Program-made: the position numbers and the translations under genes | The notes under the pieces: model-generated | Told to the model about the DNA's origin: nothing | What the model saw: only the letters and a program-made list of their open reading frames with translations | The model's database searches: none | Part shown: positions 46,202 through 60,060 of the stretch, piece by piece | Position numbering within the stretch: position 1 is the first letter of the stretch | How the letters are laid out: every line of letters begins with the position of its first letter | From: Sphagnum compactum | Lineage: Eukaryota; Bryophyta; Sphagnopsida; Sphagnales | Direction: 5' to 3' | NCBI GenBank assembly: GCA_965153455.1 | Contig: OZ234496.1 | Coordinates: forward strand, 1 to 64,000 | Length of the DNA: 64,000 nt

Positions 46202-49200
46202 ATGAGTATCCGAGTCATGAAGCTTGTTCTTTTTGCACTTGTATTGCTTTCCAGCGCTGTCTCCAGCTATTGCTTTTACGTCGTTTACAGTCCATACGAA
46301 TGTAAGATTCTCATCAAGCTGATTATGCAGCCTACGTGAATTACTTTCAAGATATATACATACTGCAGCAGCTCATTTTTTCAATTGTAAGAATGTGATG
46401 GTGACTCCAGTCCAAGAATTTGTAGATTTGGAATTATTTTTTTGAAGTGTTCAAGAATATTACAGACATGTGAATAATGTTGCACCGTGTATTCTGCTGC
46501 AGTGAATGCGTTGCGAGCCATTTTCGGAGATTGGAACCAGAGTACTCCCAACATCGCTATAAACTTGCCTGGCTGGACTTCCGATACGAGTGTCGTTCCT
46601 TGCTTCTCTGATGCTTGGAAAGGAGTACTTTGCGTGCGATATCCCGTCCTCAACTCTACCAACCAAGAACTTATTGTTGTTGGCTTGTAAGACTTCCTAC
46701 TACCTACTACAACATCGTAAAGAAGTTTTCAAATTTTCTCCTTGCATTTACAGTGACCTTCCTAGTCAGAATGTCTCTTCAAAAATAATAGAACTGAAAC
46801 TTCCATTTGCTAAAGATCCTAATTTGATTAGGAAAGGAACTTCCACTTTTGTAAGTTCCCAAAATTTGAAAAGTTCTTTCAAGAGCTTCAAAAAAATATT
46901 GTTTTCGGGCTCTTCTTCGGTTTCCCTCCCAGTCTCATTGGGCCCTAAAAACTCAAGCAGAGCCTTAAAAGATGTTCCTTACAATAGGGAAAAGAACCTT
47001 CCAAATTTGGGACCCTTACAAAAGTCGAAGCTCCTTTCCTAATCGAATAAAGTACATCTCTTGTTGTGTAAGTACATGTTTTGACATGTTTCTCAATCCA
47101 GTACAAGTACATCCCTTCTTGGGTTTTTTGCAAAGTGGATTGCAAAACATGTCAAAACATATAGGGTAAACATACCCCCCACCGAACACTTTTTCAGATC
47201 TTTCTCAATTCTTCGCCATTTTGAGTGATTTAAAATGTTATAGGAGCATCTTCTCAAGCTCTACAAATCATCTGGGGAATACAAAGCCAAAGGAGCAGCC
47301 AAACAAGAGCAGTATTTTTTCGAATTGCAAAACGCGCTTTTTTCATTTTTTTTCATTTTGACCCCTCCTACTTCATCAGTGCATAACTTTCTCATTTTTT
47401 GTTCAAATTGAGCGATTTAAACTGCTCTGAAATCGCCACCTTAAGCTCTACAAATCAACTTGTAACTCTAAACGCAACAGAGTAATAAACCCTAAGCCTA
47501 CTTACTGGATTGACACAACCAGGAGTAGTGTGATATATTATTCAATGGTACAAAGCAACTATGCTACAAAAATCTCTTGGGGTTAGACTACAAGTCTTTC
47601 AGGGCTACTTTAAGTTCTAACAATTATATGAGGGTGGTGGTGGATGGGCAGAATTTTGGATGATGCTTCTATAGTGGGCACTTTGTCACCAGCGATAGGA
47701 GACCTGACAAATCTTGTCATCTTGTAAGTTTGTGAAGATAGTTGAAATCATGTGCACGGAAGATATTTTAGAAATGCAAATGCAAATTCTATAATAATTA
47801 AAATGTTTACAACTAGACTAATAATTGGCCACACAGGAAGACAAACGATGGGTATAGATAGTCATCAAGAAACCTCTGGGGTACTTCTCTCTGAAAAGTG
47901 TGTAAAAGAGCTGCATTTTGTGTCCTTTAGCTGTTGGAGTTCATATTTTAGAAATGAACCATCCAAATTTCTTTTGACAAATTTGTGTGACATGAATGTT
48001 TTTTGCAGGAGTTTGACAAACAACCCATGGCTTACTGGTCCCATTCCTGCAGAGATTATTAACTTGGGATCTTTGGAGATTTTGTAAGAAAATCTTATCA
48101 AACAGTTCTGGGGTCTATTCCACAACACTTTGTTGAAAATGCATGTTACATCTGCATAATATCTTTTGTTTCTACTTGTTTGACAATAGTGTCATCTATT
48201 GCATGAACATAATTTGTTAATTTTAAAGTACTAAAACAGAATGAATTTTGTGCACATCAATGATTGATAGTTTCTACTTTTTTCCTCCAGAGATCTACAT
48301 GATAACAATTTCAATGGAACCATTCCGGTGTTCAACCCTCGGGGCCTGCAAGAGTTGTAAGTCTAAATTTCCCTTGCAATAAACCATTTGCCAGTGTGTG
48401 ATGTTTGCGAGACCTAATCACAATAACCTTGTAGTCAGGTACCAATATTAACCGCTTATTGCTGTGTTTAGGGTTTGGGGGCCCTCTCTAAACCCCAGAC
48501 CCTAGACATGGAAATGCTGAGCCCTAAACCAACAATAGTGGGTAATGGCCAAAACATAATTCAGGGAAAATTGTATTTGGATGAAAGGGCAAGAATATCG
48601 TCTTACAACATACATATAACATAATCAGATGGAATATGATGTTTTGGGCATGGATGTAAAGCTACAAACAACGTAAGAAATTGCAGCTACATGATATTTG
48701 AAATGTTCACTTTCTTGTATCGAACTTTGGGATATATCTGCATGATTATTGTCCCTTTCCACATTGAGGAGAGTGAAGAGATTGAACTAATTCATTTTTG
48801 CTCATATTTCAGAGACTTAAGTGGGAATCAATTGACTGGGCCGATCCCCAACTTTGGTAGCATGCAATGGTTGCAAACCATTAAACTGTCCGGGAATCAA
48901 TTATCTGGGCTAAGTCCAGTATTTCTTGATAGCAGCAGCTCAACAAGTCTTGCGAATCTAACGGCTCTAACAACCTTGTAAGATGAAGTTTCACCACCCA
49001 AGTAATCGAATGAGATACACCATTTTTCTTGGTGTATGTGGTCTTGTTTGAGATTTTAATATTTGGCCTCAAGTTTACCAGGTGTAATTCCATAGTGAAT
49101 GTGTATTGAGTGATTTCTTGCAACTTTCGATGTACTTAAAATCAAGTCTTGTTGGAATGCCCATTGCTAAATTACAATATATTTGTTGAAGGTGTACATA

Positions 49201-52200
49201 TATTTGGATTCTAAGCATTCATCTTTGTCATGTAGGGATCTGTCAAATAATCTTATGTTGTATGGATCCCCACCTGACCTTACAACAATGACCACGCTTC
49301 AATATTTGTAAGTGACTATTTTTTGAACTATAAAATATTGTAACATTTTGGAAATTTTCTTTTCTTTTGGGCTGCATCCTTGGTTATCTTTTCAAACAAC
49401 TCATGCAACGTCTTAAGATTGGACATTAAATTAGAATGCTCAAATCAGGTGGGTATTTGTTCATGTGTGGGTGTGTATCCATATGTAACACTACATATAT
49501 AAGTATTTTTGCTATTTATAATTATAAACCTTATCTAAAGGGCAAAGAAATTGCAAATTTGCTAAAGATGGCAAGACATATGTTAATGGGAATTGCAAAT
49601 GATTAAAATGGTTGAAGTTTTCCCAATTTATCATGCCATTTAAATCTTGGAATTGTGATAGGACAATTTATGGCAAGAGTATTGTTAGTTTTTTGTATGT
49701 TCTTAATCTGTTATGGCTCTTAGATGGTTGTAGCTTGAAAATATTTGATTGGTCACATGTGTATGCATTCTTTTTAAGAACTAATTTTGAAAATATGGAA
49801 CATCAGAATTTTTATGGGATAACGTGTTCTTCATCTCAATTAACCTGCAACCAAAAACCACACATACATGTTATAAACATGATTAAATAGTCTTTTGATT
49901 TAGGTTTCTATGTGGAACATGAATTTGGTTAGATGCATTTTTTGAATTTGACCAAATTGTCCAATTGAGAAGATAGGTTTCTTACTACTTTTTAAATCTT
50001 CCTACTTCTCTTGAATGTTGTTAAATCATTTGATCTAATTGTGTATTGGAAATGCAAATTATTTTTCAGGAATTTAAGTATGAACAACTTTGGTGGTCCT
50101 ATAGATCCTGCATCGATCTTCAATCCATATTCCAACTTGAAAGTGTTAGATTTATCACGAAACAATTTTAGTGGCCCCTTGCCCGACATTAGTTTATTCT
50201 CAACTTCTTTACAACAATTGTGAGTTCAAGTTGCTTGTTCCACCCTGGTCATTTGAAGTTGATATTTCAATAGAGTTTGTATGAAAACCACTTATTAATG
50301 TATCCATATGAATCCCAAATTTTTAACATATTTGTCTTCATGTGTTACATTAGGGATTTGAGTTATAATGGGTTCAATTCACCACAAGTTCCTACTTGGC
50401 TTTTTGGATTCGATCAACTACAAACATTGTAAGTACATGCTTTTCCCAAGCCTTTTTGTTTCTATGAATATGATGAACTAACCCTTATGACAAATGACTT
50501 TTTTTATTCTATGTACCTAAAAACTTCTCCAACAAGATCAAATTTAGATTATTAGTTGTTGATTTTGCTTTTGAGATAGTAAATGGGCATTAATGATATA
50601 ACAATCTCACATCATTTGAAAGGGTGGTTCATGGTTTGTGATTTGGTTCTAGACAATATATATGATTTGATCATTGTGTAGTTGTGTTTTAAGTGTCATA
50701 ATTATTGGTTGACATTGTTTTGTAAATAGAATTTAAATCTATTGACAATGTTGTTTTTTAGCTTTTAAGGTTGAATTAAACATTGTTGTTTGATATTTGC
50801 CACATCATTTGATCTCATATTTAACATAAATTAAAATATGAAGGTTACGAATATTGTTATATTTGCAGAACACTAAGTGGATGTGGTTTAATTGGTTCAT
50901 TTCCATATCAATTAGCAAATTCCCTTCCACAATTACAAACCATGTAAGAAATTTACCTTGGTTCAAGTTGATGGACATGTGTGTATGTAGTTTCAAGAAT
51001 CAAATATTGAATTTATAAACCACACCCTTATTATTTCAATTTTCTTGATTTAAATGTGTAGGTTACAAAAAAACAATATTTATTTTTTTTGGGTTTATAA
51101 TTCATGATTCACCTTAATATATATTATGTTATAGTTTACCATTTTAAATATAAAACAAAAGGATTCATAATCCTTTAAACCAATTTTGACCTAAATATGG
51201 TTTCAAACAATTACTTGAACAAGTACCTTTTTTTTATAAAATTTGAGTTGGTTATAATAAGTAGTGTGTAATATGATTAATACGATGATTTGAATCACAA
51301 CCACTTTTTAAATAACCAAAAGTCTACATTGTTAGGGCTATTGGCTCAAAACCTATTTAATGCAATTTCTTTCTCTAATTATTTCTTTCAGGAATCTTGA
51401 CAACAACAACTTCAATGGGACTTTATACATAGGAAACATTTCAGGCTTGAATAGGAAGTTGCCCAATGGCACTATTGATGGGCATTTACAATCCTTAAAT
51501 CTTACAAAAACAGATATTTCATATGTTGATTACAATTTATTCGACATGATAGATGTGACTACTACTATCATGTAAGTAGATATTTTGATCATTTCCAAAA
51601 GTAACCAACATAGATTGTGCATGTCATTTTAATTTCTAATTTATTAATCTAAATACTAAATGCTAAGTAGGTTCTATACATGTATGAACATACTATAATG
51701 AAAAAATATGAAATTATGTATTCACATGTATTTTTATCTTTTTGAACTTGAATGAAATCTTAAAATGATAGAAAAGTTAACATTGTAAAACATTTATGCA
51801 ATTCATGTCACTTAATATCAAGTGATTGTTATTTTTGTTTACAGACTTGATTACAGTACATATTGTCTAGAAACACCATTGCAAACAAATGGGCAAAAAA
51901 AATTTTGTGCGCAAAGTTGTATTGTTATACCTAGTTAATACCTATGTTGGATAAAACTCTATTATATATAATTTATTTTCCATTGTATATTTAATTGATA
52001 ATAAATACAATGGTACTTTTTTATAGATGTAGTGGATTTATGTATAGATCAATATGTTGTTATACATATTTTTACAACAAATATTATTTAATTCCAAAAT
52101 GTTTTAATGAAACCATTGATCATACTTATATTAGCAAAAATAGTTCATTTCAAAAAATAAAATATGAATGTAAGTGATTAAGGTTTTAATAGTTTCTACA

Positions 52201-54502
52201 GAGATTAGATTTTATGAAACTTTTGTTAATTGTCAAAATTCATACATATGTGTGGTTTTGTTTTCTTGTAGACACAAGTAACAATACTCGAAAGGTGATT
52301 ATAATTTCAACAATTGTAAGTGGAATTGTCCTAGCACTTGTCATTGCCATCACCACTTGCTTGTTTTGGAGGAGTAGACAAAGACAACGATACCTACTAC
52401 TTCAACTTCATGAAAGTAAGTGAATTTGCGTGCAAACTTATCTTTTGTTCACATTGATTTTTTCACTTATATTAATGACTTCATAAAAACTAGAAACATC
52501 ACCTAAATCACAAAGTGTTTATTAGTTTCATGGGACCTAATTTTGATGAACATATATGTCCAAATTTAATATTATTGTTAAATGATCTTGTCTTTTGTTC
52601 ATTTTTGGGCATATTGACAAATAATATATGACACATGACCATGAATTTAAAATATTTTTTTGTTAAATCATTTGGCATTTTATAGGATTTGCACAACATG
52701 AAGTTCAACCTACAATCTTTGGATATGCTAAACTCAAGGTTGCTACAAGAGATTTTCATCCAACTATGAAGTTAGGTGAAGGAAGCTTTGGTGTTGTTTA
52801 TAAGGTAACTTGTTTAACAAATAATGACATATTGAAAATTTTAATATTTCATATGACATTTTGTCTTGAAAAATTAATGTCCTATAAGTTGAACTATTGA
52901 TCATTTTTATTTATTTTTGACAATACAATATACATTAGTATTGGGAAGATAGAATTCATGTTATTTATCCATGGAACACATTGAGACATTTAAGAAAATA
53001 TGTATTACCATTGTGATGAATAATGTTTTTGTTTGATTCTACCAGGGAATATTTGCAAATGGGGTAGAAGTGGCAATAAAACAATTGTTCATGAAAACCC
53101 AAGAAAACATAGATGAGTTTCTTAATGAAGTTGTCATCATCAGTGGAGTGAAACATCGAAATCTAGTGAAATTAAAAGGTTGTTGCGTACGTCACAACAA
53201 AAGATTATTGGTGTATGAATATCTTGAAAATGGAGATTTGGCTGATTTGTTATTTGGTGAGTTTTTTAACTTTGAAAATATTTTCACACTTTAATCATTT
53301 TCTCTTTTTCCTTCATTTTTTTGTCTAACCATATTCATTAATGGCAATAGGACTTTAAGGTTTTATCACAAACATTTTCATATTCGATCAATAGAAGAGA
53401 TGTAAATTCTAATTAAATCAACATTTGTGATGTTTTTCTAGATGGACAAAACAATAGGGAAGTTTTGTTTTGGCCAACACGATTCAACATTTGCTTAGGA
53501 ATTGCTCGTGGTTTGCATTACCTTCATGACATTTCTGAGCCACGAATCATACATCGAGACATCAAAGCAAGCAATATTTTGCTTAATAAGAAGTTGCAAC
53601 CAAAAATTGTAGATTTTGGATTGGCCTTTTTATTTCCAAATGACAAAAGTCACATTAGTACAATGCATGTTGCTGGCACAAGGTGAGTTACATTGATTTT
53701 TTTGGCATTTAAATTCTCAATACATATTTTTATTCAAGTTCATCATTTATTTACTTATGTGTAACGTGGTCATTCATGCAGAGGTTATTTAGCACCTGAA
53801 TATGCAACACTTGGCCAACTCACTACAAAAGTTGATGTTTATAGTTTCGGGATTTTACTTCTTGCGATTATAAGTGGAAAAAAATATATAGATCACAACT
53901 TGCTACTAAAAGATATATATCTTGTCGAAAAAGTAAGGCATCCTATAACTACATATGTGAAATGCATTCAAATGTCAATTAATTAGATTGGTTTATATGG
54001 TTTTTAAACAATGATGGTTTTACAATTTTTCATCATAACTATTAATTTCAAATCTTTTGATTATGAGATATGTTTGAGATGTCAAAATTACTCAAGTTAA
54101 TGTCAAAAGTAAATTGGAACTAGATATTGGCCTACAAAAATGCTAGTGATAGTGGATGAATTTGTTATGTGAATGTACTTTTGGTTTCATATGGTGGACA
54201 TAATAATTAGTACAATTTTTTTCCATAGATGGAAAATTGACCAAGGAATGTGGTTTGTGTAGGCTTGGAGATTGCATAGGGAAGGCAATTTAATTGACAT
54301 TGTGGATCAAAATCTCCATTTACTCAATGATGAAACCATTCAGGCACGACGACTATTGAGCATAACTCTTTTGTGTTTGTTAAATGATGGAGAGAAGCGA
54401 CCTTCTATGGCTCGTGTGGTGGCAATGTTACAAGGGGAGGTGGAATCAGAGATTGTGGAAAATGATTTAGCACTAGAGAGCAGGCCAGATTCAATCTTAT
54501 AA
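46202..54502 (+). CDS. LRR receptor-like serine/threonine kinase, copy 3 (apparently intact)
   Basis: Proposed exons: 46202-46301, 46503-46686, 47652-47723, 48009-48083, 48291-48356, 48813-48977, 49236-49307, 50070-50219, 50354-50428, 50869-50943, 51392-51571, 51845 to about 51918, 52272-52415, 52686-52804, 53046-53256, 53442-53682, 53782-53932 and 54263-54502. Phases agree throughout, giving about 800 residues. The exon 12 donor is uncertain: phase-compatible GTs follow 51915, 51918 and 51933. ATG 46217 is an alternative start. Order: signal peptide, LRR N-cap (NLPGW, WKGVLC), LRRs on phase-2 exons, a cysteine-bearing juxtamembrane segment (YCLE, KFCAQSC), a membrane helix ([19 protein letters not shown]) and a kinase with [27 protein letters not shown] and EKRPSM. 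It should be an active plasma-membrane kinase; the ligand is unknown. Confidence 0.88.
47161..47497. mobile_element. Insertion in intron 2 of copy 3, absent from copy 1
   Basis: Copy 1 reads straight across this point (near 18561), while copy 3 has about 337 extra bases starting ATAGGGTAAAC and ending AAACCCTAAGC. The ends share a short inverted TAGGGT. Inside, two related modules (near 47210-47275 and 47390-47455) each contain a GAGYGATTTAAA block followed by CAAGCTCTACAAATCA or TTAAGCTCTACAAATCA. It is possibly a MITE or an LTR-derived piece. No clear target duplication is visible. Confidence 0.6.
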
Positions 54503-57500
54503 TAATACTTCAGTGTAGCTTCACCCCGGTCTCTGTTTTCACATAATCCTGGTGAGGCCACCTTCACCAGTGTCACCAGAGACATTCAACAAAGTTATAG
54601 GTAGTACTGAACAAGTCCCGAAAAGAGGGAGGGCAGAAATAACTCACATTTCCCCTAAAACCTCAAGCTCATCTTGATATCTCGCCGGCTGCTGTCCTCC
54701 CTCGACTACCAGCCAGTTCAACTATTTGAATCCTACCTAAACATTTCATTGGGAATTCTAATGACAATAGGGGTGGATATGGTTGTAAATGTTTTTGCTT
54801 TTGTAATAAGATTAACCAAATTGAATCAAGAGGCTTAAATAGCCTAAACCAACATCAATGCCACAACCCACAATGGCATATCCATCCACAACTTTACATA
54901 CTCAAACAATGGTGCATACTTTTCTATATCAAAAGATTTTTTCAAAAAATTATATCTAAGGTTAACATTTCATAGCCAAGGTACAAATATGATAAAAGGA
55001 AAAAGGTGCGAAAGTTAAAAACCTTTCTATGTTGGTTGATTTTCTTAATTTTTCCATTTTTGTACCTAGATTATAGTTGTGATTTAAATATAATTATTTT
55101 TTATTGTATATATTTTTATCATGCATGTATAATGCATCCATGCTCCAAATAACACAAAAATGAATAACTTTTCTTAAAGAAAAATTTCAAAATTCATAAT
55201 TTTCAAGGTAAAAAAGAACATTTGAAACAAATATGTTCAAATGTGTTTTTAGAAGAATTTTATGAATTTCAAGTGCTTTTTCTTTTATAATCATCAATAT
55301 TAAGATCCTCTTCAATTTTGAAAATGAATGATGCACATGTGATAAATAAAAAGGACATTTCAAAAAATTGATTGTCCAAGTTGTTTTAAACATGCAAAAG
55401 GACTTTTGAAACATCATCAATTTGCATCAAGTTTTGAACAATGAAACTTTATAAATAATGGAACTTTAAAGAAAAAAATTAAATGACTATCTAATTTATT
55501 ATGTTCTTCTTGTGATTTTTCAAAAATAAAATAATACTTTTAAGCATTATCCACATGCTTTGTGGCTCCTTTTACTTTGTTTGTTCCCACCAATATTTTT
55601 TTATAGTTTTTTGCACTATGATTATGAAACATTTGGGTACAAAAACAATTACTTTACATTTTTTACTATAATTTCTTGAAACATTTCCCAAAAACAACTT
55701 CACCAACATTTCTTCAAATTGGACTTGAAAGCTTTTTTTAAACTTTTTTTCTTCCTTGCTTTAAATTGATTTCCTTTCTCTTCTTGTTTTCTATTGTTTT
55801 GGGTTTACCTAAAAAAGTACCAACTTGTTAGATACACTAGATTGTTTTCAAATCAATGGTATTTATATATTGAAGATGTTTTTGCTTTTTCAAAAATTTA
55901 TTTCTAAATTTAGATTTTCTACAAAAATCAGAAATTTCCATTTTTTTTGGGTCCCCAAAGTGTAAAAAAGTTTGCGAAGAACAAAATGTTCACTCTTGTC
56001 AAAATATTATATGTTGTTTTTAAAATTTGGATTTGCTATGGGGTCTAAAGTGTTGTTTAAGATAATAAAGGGTGACAATATTCAAGAACAAAAGACAAAT
56101 AAAGGGAAAACAATGACATCACATCCATCCAGTGCTTCCAAGTGGTCCAACAATCCATCTTATCCAATCCATTAATTATAACTTTCACTTGGAACATTTT
56201 CCATGATTAGTCGTATAAGGCATCCAATTATCAAAGCTATCAAATGATGCCATTTTGGTCATCATTTTTAATATTCTCTCATAACCATTCCATGCATCCT
56301 CAAAGCAATTTCCATGAGTAAAGTTGTTTGATGCAACAATGGGAGCCCAAATGTTGCTTGTAGCCATTCAAAGATTAAGTGCTACAATTGACCTATAAAT
56401 TGAAATCAAAACTTTTCATTTTTTCATTCTCTTTTTTCTCCTTTCACATTCACTTACTCACACCCTCTCATTGCTATTCCTCCTTTTTTTTCTCTTTTAT
56501 TCCTTTCTTTCACAAATTTTCTATTTTTCTTTTTGCATCCCCTCTAATTGTAGTTGAAATAACAATGAAGTGGAAGTTTGTTCCAAGTGTTTTAAATGTC
56601 ATTGTGAAAGAATTTGTTTTGCCTAAGTTATTGCAAGTTCATTTAAAGGAGAATAATGTGATGGACAAAAAGTAAATGATTACACAAATATCTTCACTTT
56701 GACAAACCAACTTGAAGTGGAAGAAGATTATTGATGAGTTTGCACAATAAAATGCTAGAGCCTTGCATTGCACAAATTTACAATGAAGAATTTTGATGTT
56801 AATGTTTCATCAAATGAAGAGTTCCTTCTATGGCGGTATGGTCAAAACATAGTTTTACACATTTTGTGTGTTTAAACATTTTAACAATCCCAAACATGGT
56901 CTTTGAGTCTTGGAGATCTTTCGGTTTTAAAGGATATCCTTTATGCTATAGATGATCCCATATGGGAAATGAAGTATGAGATTATAGGATTTTCTAAAAA
57001 TCAATTATTATACATCCCTCCATTAAAAAGAAATTTATAATAAAAAAAAGAAGATTTTAACATGAGACTCAAAAAAAAAAAAAAACGAGAAATCAAGTTT
57101 GTTAACATCAATAAAAAGACACAAATGGTGCAATCACAAGAACATATTTTTTCATGTTTCAAAGTGGTAATTTAAATTGATGTTGAAATTTTTTATTTTT
57201 TTATATAGTTGTATTTTAAATATATCATGGGAACATGTGAATTAATCTAAAATTAATGCAATGAATAACAAATCAACAAAATCATTCATTAAACATTGTA
57301 AAATTTGTTTTTTAGTAGTAAAAGGACTTGTAAATGGATTTCAATTTTTTTTGAAAATGACATTTTTTGACAAATTTTCAACATGAATCTTTATCAAATA
57401 GTACAAAGATTTTTCAAAAAAAACATTAAAGAATTTTTCTAAAATATTGTAAGAATATTGTAAGAATATTTCCCAATAAGCAACCACAAAAGCAATAAAA

Positions 57501-59099
57501 AAAAAGCAAGTGTGATTTATGTTATCTTGTTTGCACTCCAAAATAATTTTTTGAATGGATCATTCAAAAACATTTTTGTGTCAAAATTTCAATTTTCTTA
57601 GAAATTGTCAATGAACATGGGTATAATGAATTAGTTTTGTGAGTTGAATATCTAAGATCCGGGAAATATGATATTGTGAATATTTATTTATTGAATAAAA
57701 AACTACATTACATGAACCCTATATTTCACTTAACTAATTATAATTTTTAGATAAATTTGATGGTGAAGGGCATTTGGATGTTTTGTAATTTTTTAACTTA
57801 AAATGTGCTAAGTTGTGGAGATATATTTTCAAATTCTAGCAATTTTATATTAATATTTGGACAATGAACAATTTTTTCATTAAGAATTCCATAAATTAAA
57901 ATTGAAAATCAAGGCTTTGTGAAGAAACTCTCCAAAAAGGATAACTTAATGGAGTTGATTCGTTTGAGTTTTTTAGTTAGTTTTGTTGCCAAAATAAATC
58001 AATCAAGTTTTGAAAATGGGAATTAGAATGGGAAATTACTTTGGTAATGAATTTGCACTTAGGCAAAAAGCACATGTATGAGGGAAGGTTGTTTGTTTCT
58101 TATGGGTGATTGCACACTAAATAGTCCATTTTTTTGTCATGGGAGCAATTTTTATGGGGGTAAGTGTGGGTTTGTTGTTATGCTAATTGGAAAATTAATG
58201 AATTTTTTTGAAGTGACTCATCTAAGTAGTCTAGATTTACTTTTAGAATCAAATGCAAAAGTTTGATGAGACAATGCCATCATTTCATTATACATGGTGG
58301 ACTTTTGAAATTATGCAAAAGACCCAATAATTATCCATGAGGAGTGTTATGGACTTCTTTTACAAAATCTACATGTGGGATGTGTAAAACAATAATTATA
58401 ATATAGTTAGGATGTTTTTTTATTGTTTTAAAATGAATGTCTTCATGGAAAGTCCATCATTTATTGAAATCAAAGATTTGAGAAATTATGTTTTGTTGAA
58501 AAGGACTAAAATACACTAATCATTTGCCACCTATCAACTTTGGAAAAAAATAAATTTCAGGTTCCCCTAGTACTCCATTAAATGACATCATGCCAAGGGC
58601 ATGTGTCATGATCTTGGAAAGTTAATTTAGGGTTTGGAGCTCCTACACTTCCAATTTTAAAATGAGCAAGTTTTTCATTCTTGATGTTTCTTTAACCAAC
58701 AATCCCATTATCACCTCTTGTGTGCATTTTGGTTAATTATGCACTTTTAAGTTTTTTGAGTTTGTTATGCATTTGTTTTTTTAGTTTGTTCATCTTTTTA
58801 TATGTTTATTAAATTTTGCATTTCCTTCTATCTTTCAAGAACTTCCACTATTAAAAAGCATGTGGTTAAACCACTAAACAAACCACTCATTTTGTTGTAC
58901 CACTATAGTGGATTTCCTATAGGCTACGTGGTTTAGGGTAGTGATTAATTTTCAATGGGATAAAAAAAACCATTAAATAGGCTATTGGGTGGTTTGGTTC
59001 AAGAACAATTTGGTGGGTTTTTAGGGTGTTTGGGCAGCATGTGTATAATTAATGGTTTTATGGGTGGTTTTGTGTATTGATCACTAAAGTGATTGGTCA
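54503..59099. other. AT-rich region downstream of the kinase gene
   Basis: No gene recognised. The first 90 bases contain a GC-richer inverted piece (CTGGTGAGG...CACCAG, about 54550-54582) that may lie in the 3' UTR of the kinase gene. The remainder is A/T runs, poly-A near 57070, and short open frames without coding character. Confidence 0.5.
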
Positions 59100-59480
59100 A
59101 ACTTTAATTGATTGGTCAAATGTCATGTGGCATTTAAACACTGGCCACATAGGTTAAAGGACATGTCATTTAAACATTAGCCAATTAGGTTATGCCACTT
59201 GGCTAGAACCTAAATGACCTAGGTTAAACCTAAACTAGGTTTTAAACTAGATACCTAGGTCTAGGAACTTAAAGTTTATACCTAAGCACTTAAGTGTAGG
59301 TTTAACAACCTAAAATTTAAAGCCTAGGTAATTAGGCTTAGGTCTAAGCACCTAAAGTAGGCTTAGGCAACCTAGGCCTACCTTAAGAGCTTACATTATT
59401 CCTTTCCTAGGTTGCACTTAAAACTACGCCACTAAACTAGGCCTAGATATAGGTCACTTAAGTAGATAGGTAAGCAGTTT
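59100..59480. repeat. Degenerate CCTAGG/AACCTA-rich repeat region
   Basis: From about 59190 to 59470 the sequence is built from variations on TTAGGTTTAAACCTAGG and its complement, many of them palindromic. The part at 59115-59145 (CATGTGGCATTTAAACAYTGGCCAC) recurs in direct orientation near 61580, and shorter AACCTAG pieces recur around 61170-61500 and 63800-63840. No coding content. Confidence 0.55.
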
Positions 59481-59634
59481 TTAGATTTATTTTTTGTTGA
59501 CAAGCCTTTTTTATTGGTTCATCACAGGTAATATTTGCATTTTGATTATATTTAGTGCATGTATTGTGTGTGGACTAATATTTTTTTTATCTACTCATAT
59601 AGTTTACAAAGTTCAACTTGTTTACAAAAGATAT

Positions 59635-60060
59635 TGGATAAATTTACAACATTTTTTCACATCATTCTTTGTCCCATACAAAAGTACTCAACTTTGACCA
59701 TTATTATTATTTTCATACTTTGTCCAAATGAAAATAAATGGATTTTCAATTTTAAGGAAATTTTCACGATCTACACATCTTTAAAACATTTAAAACAGAA
59801 ATATCAAGTAATTGGATCAAAAATGCATTTGGATCTTCACTATGCATTTGGATCTTCACTATTTCATACATTTCAACATCAATGGTATTATTTTTTTTTT
59901 CATAATTTTTATTGTAAATAAACACATTTAAAATTGACATGGTTTTTTGGTATATATATATATAATTCCCCACCTTTTTAAATATAAGAATCCATAAGAA
60001 TTGTATAAATGTTGTGTTATATTTATTTTTGGAATAATAAAAATATTAAAAAATAAAATA
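59635..60060. repeat. Dispersed AT-rich repeat, copy 2 of 2
   Basis: This is the direct-orientation partner of 30405-30800. It contains an extra 23-base or so tandem duplication (ATGCATTTGGATCTTCACT twice, near 59823-59862) not present in the other copy. Confidence 0.75.
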
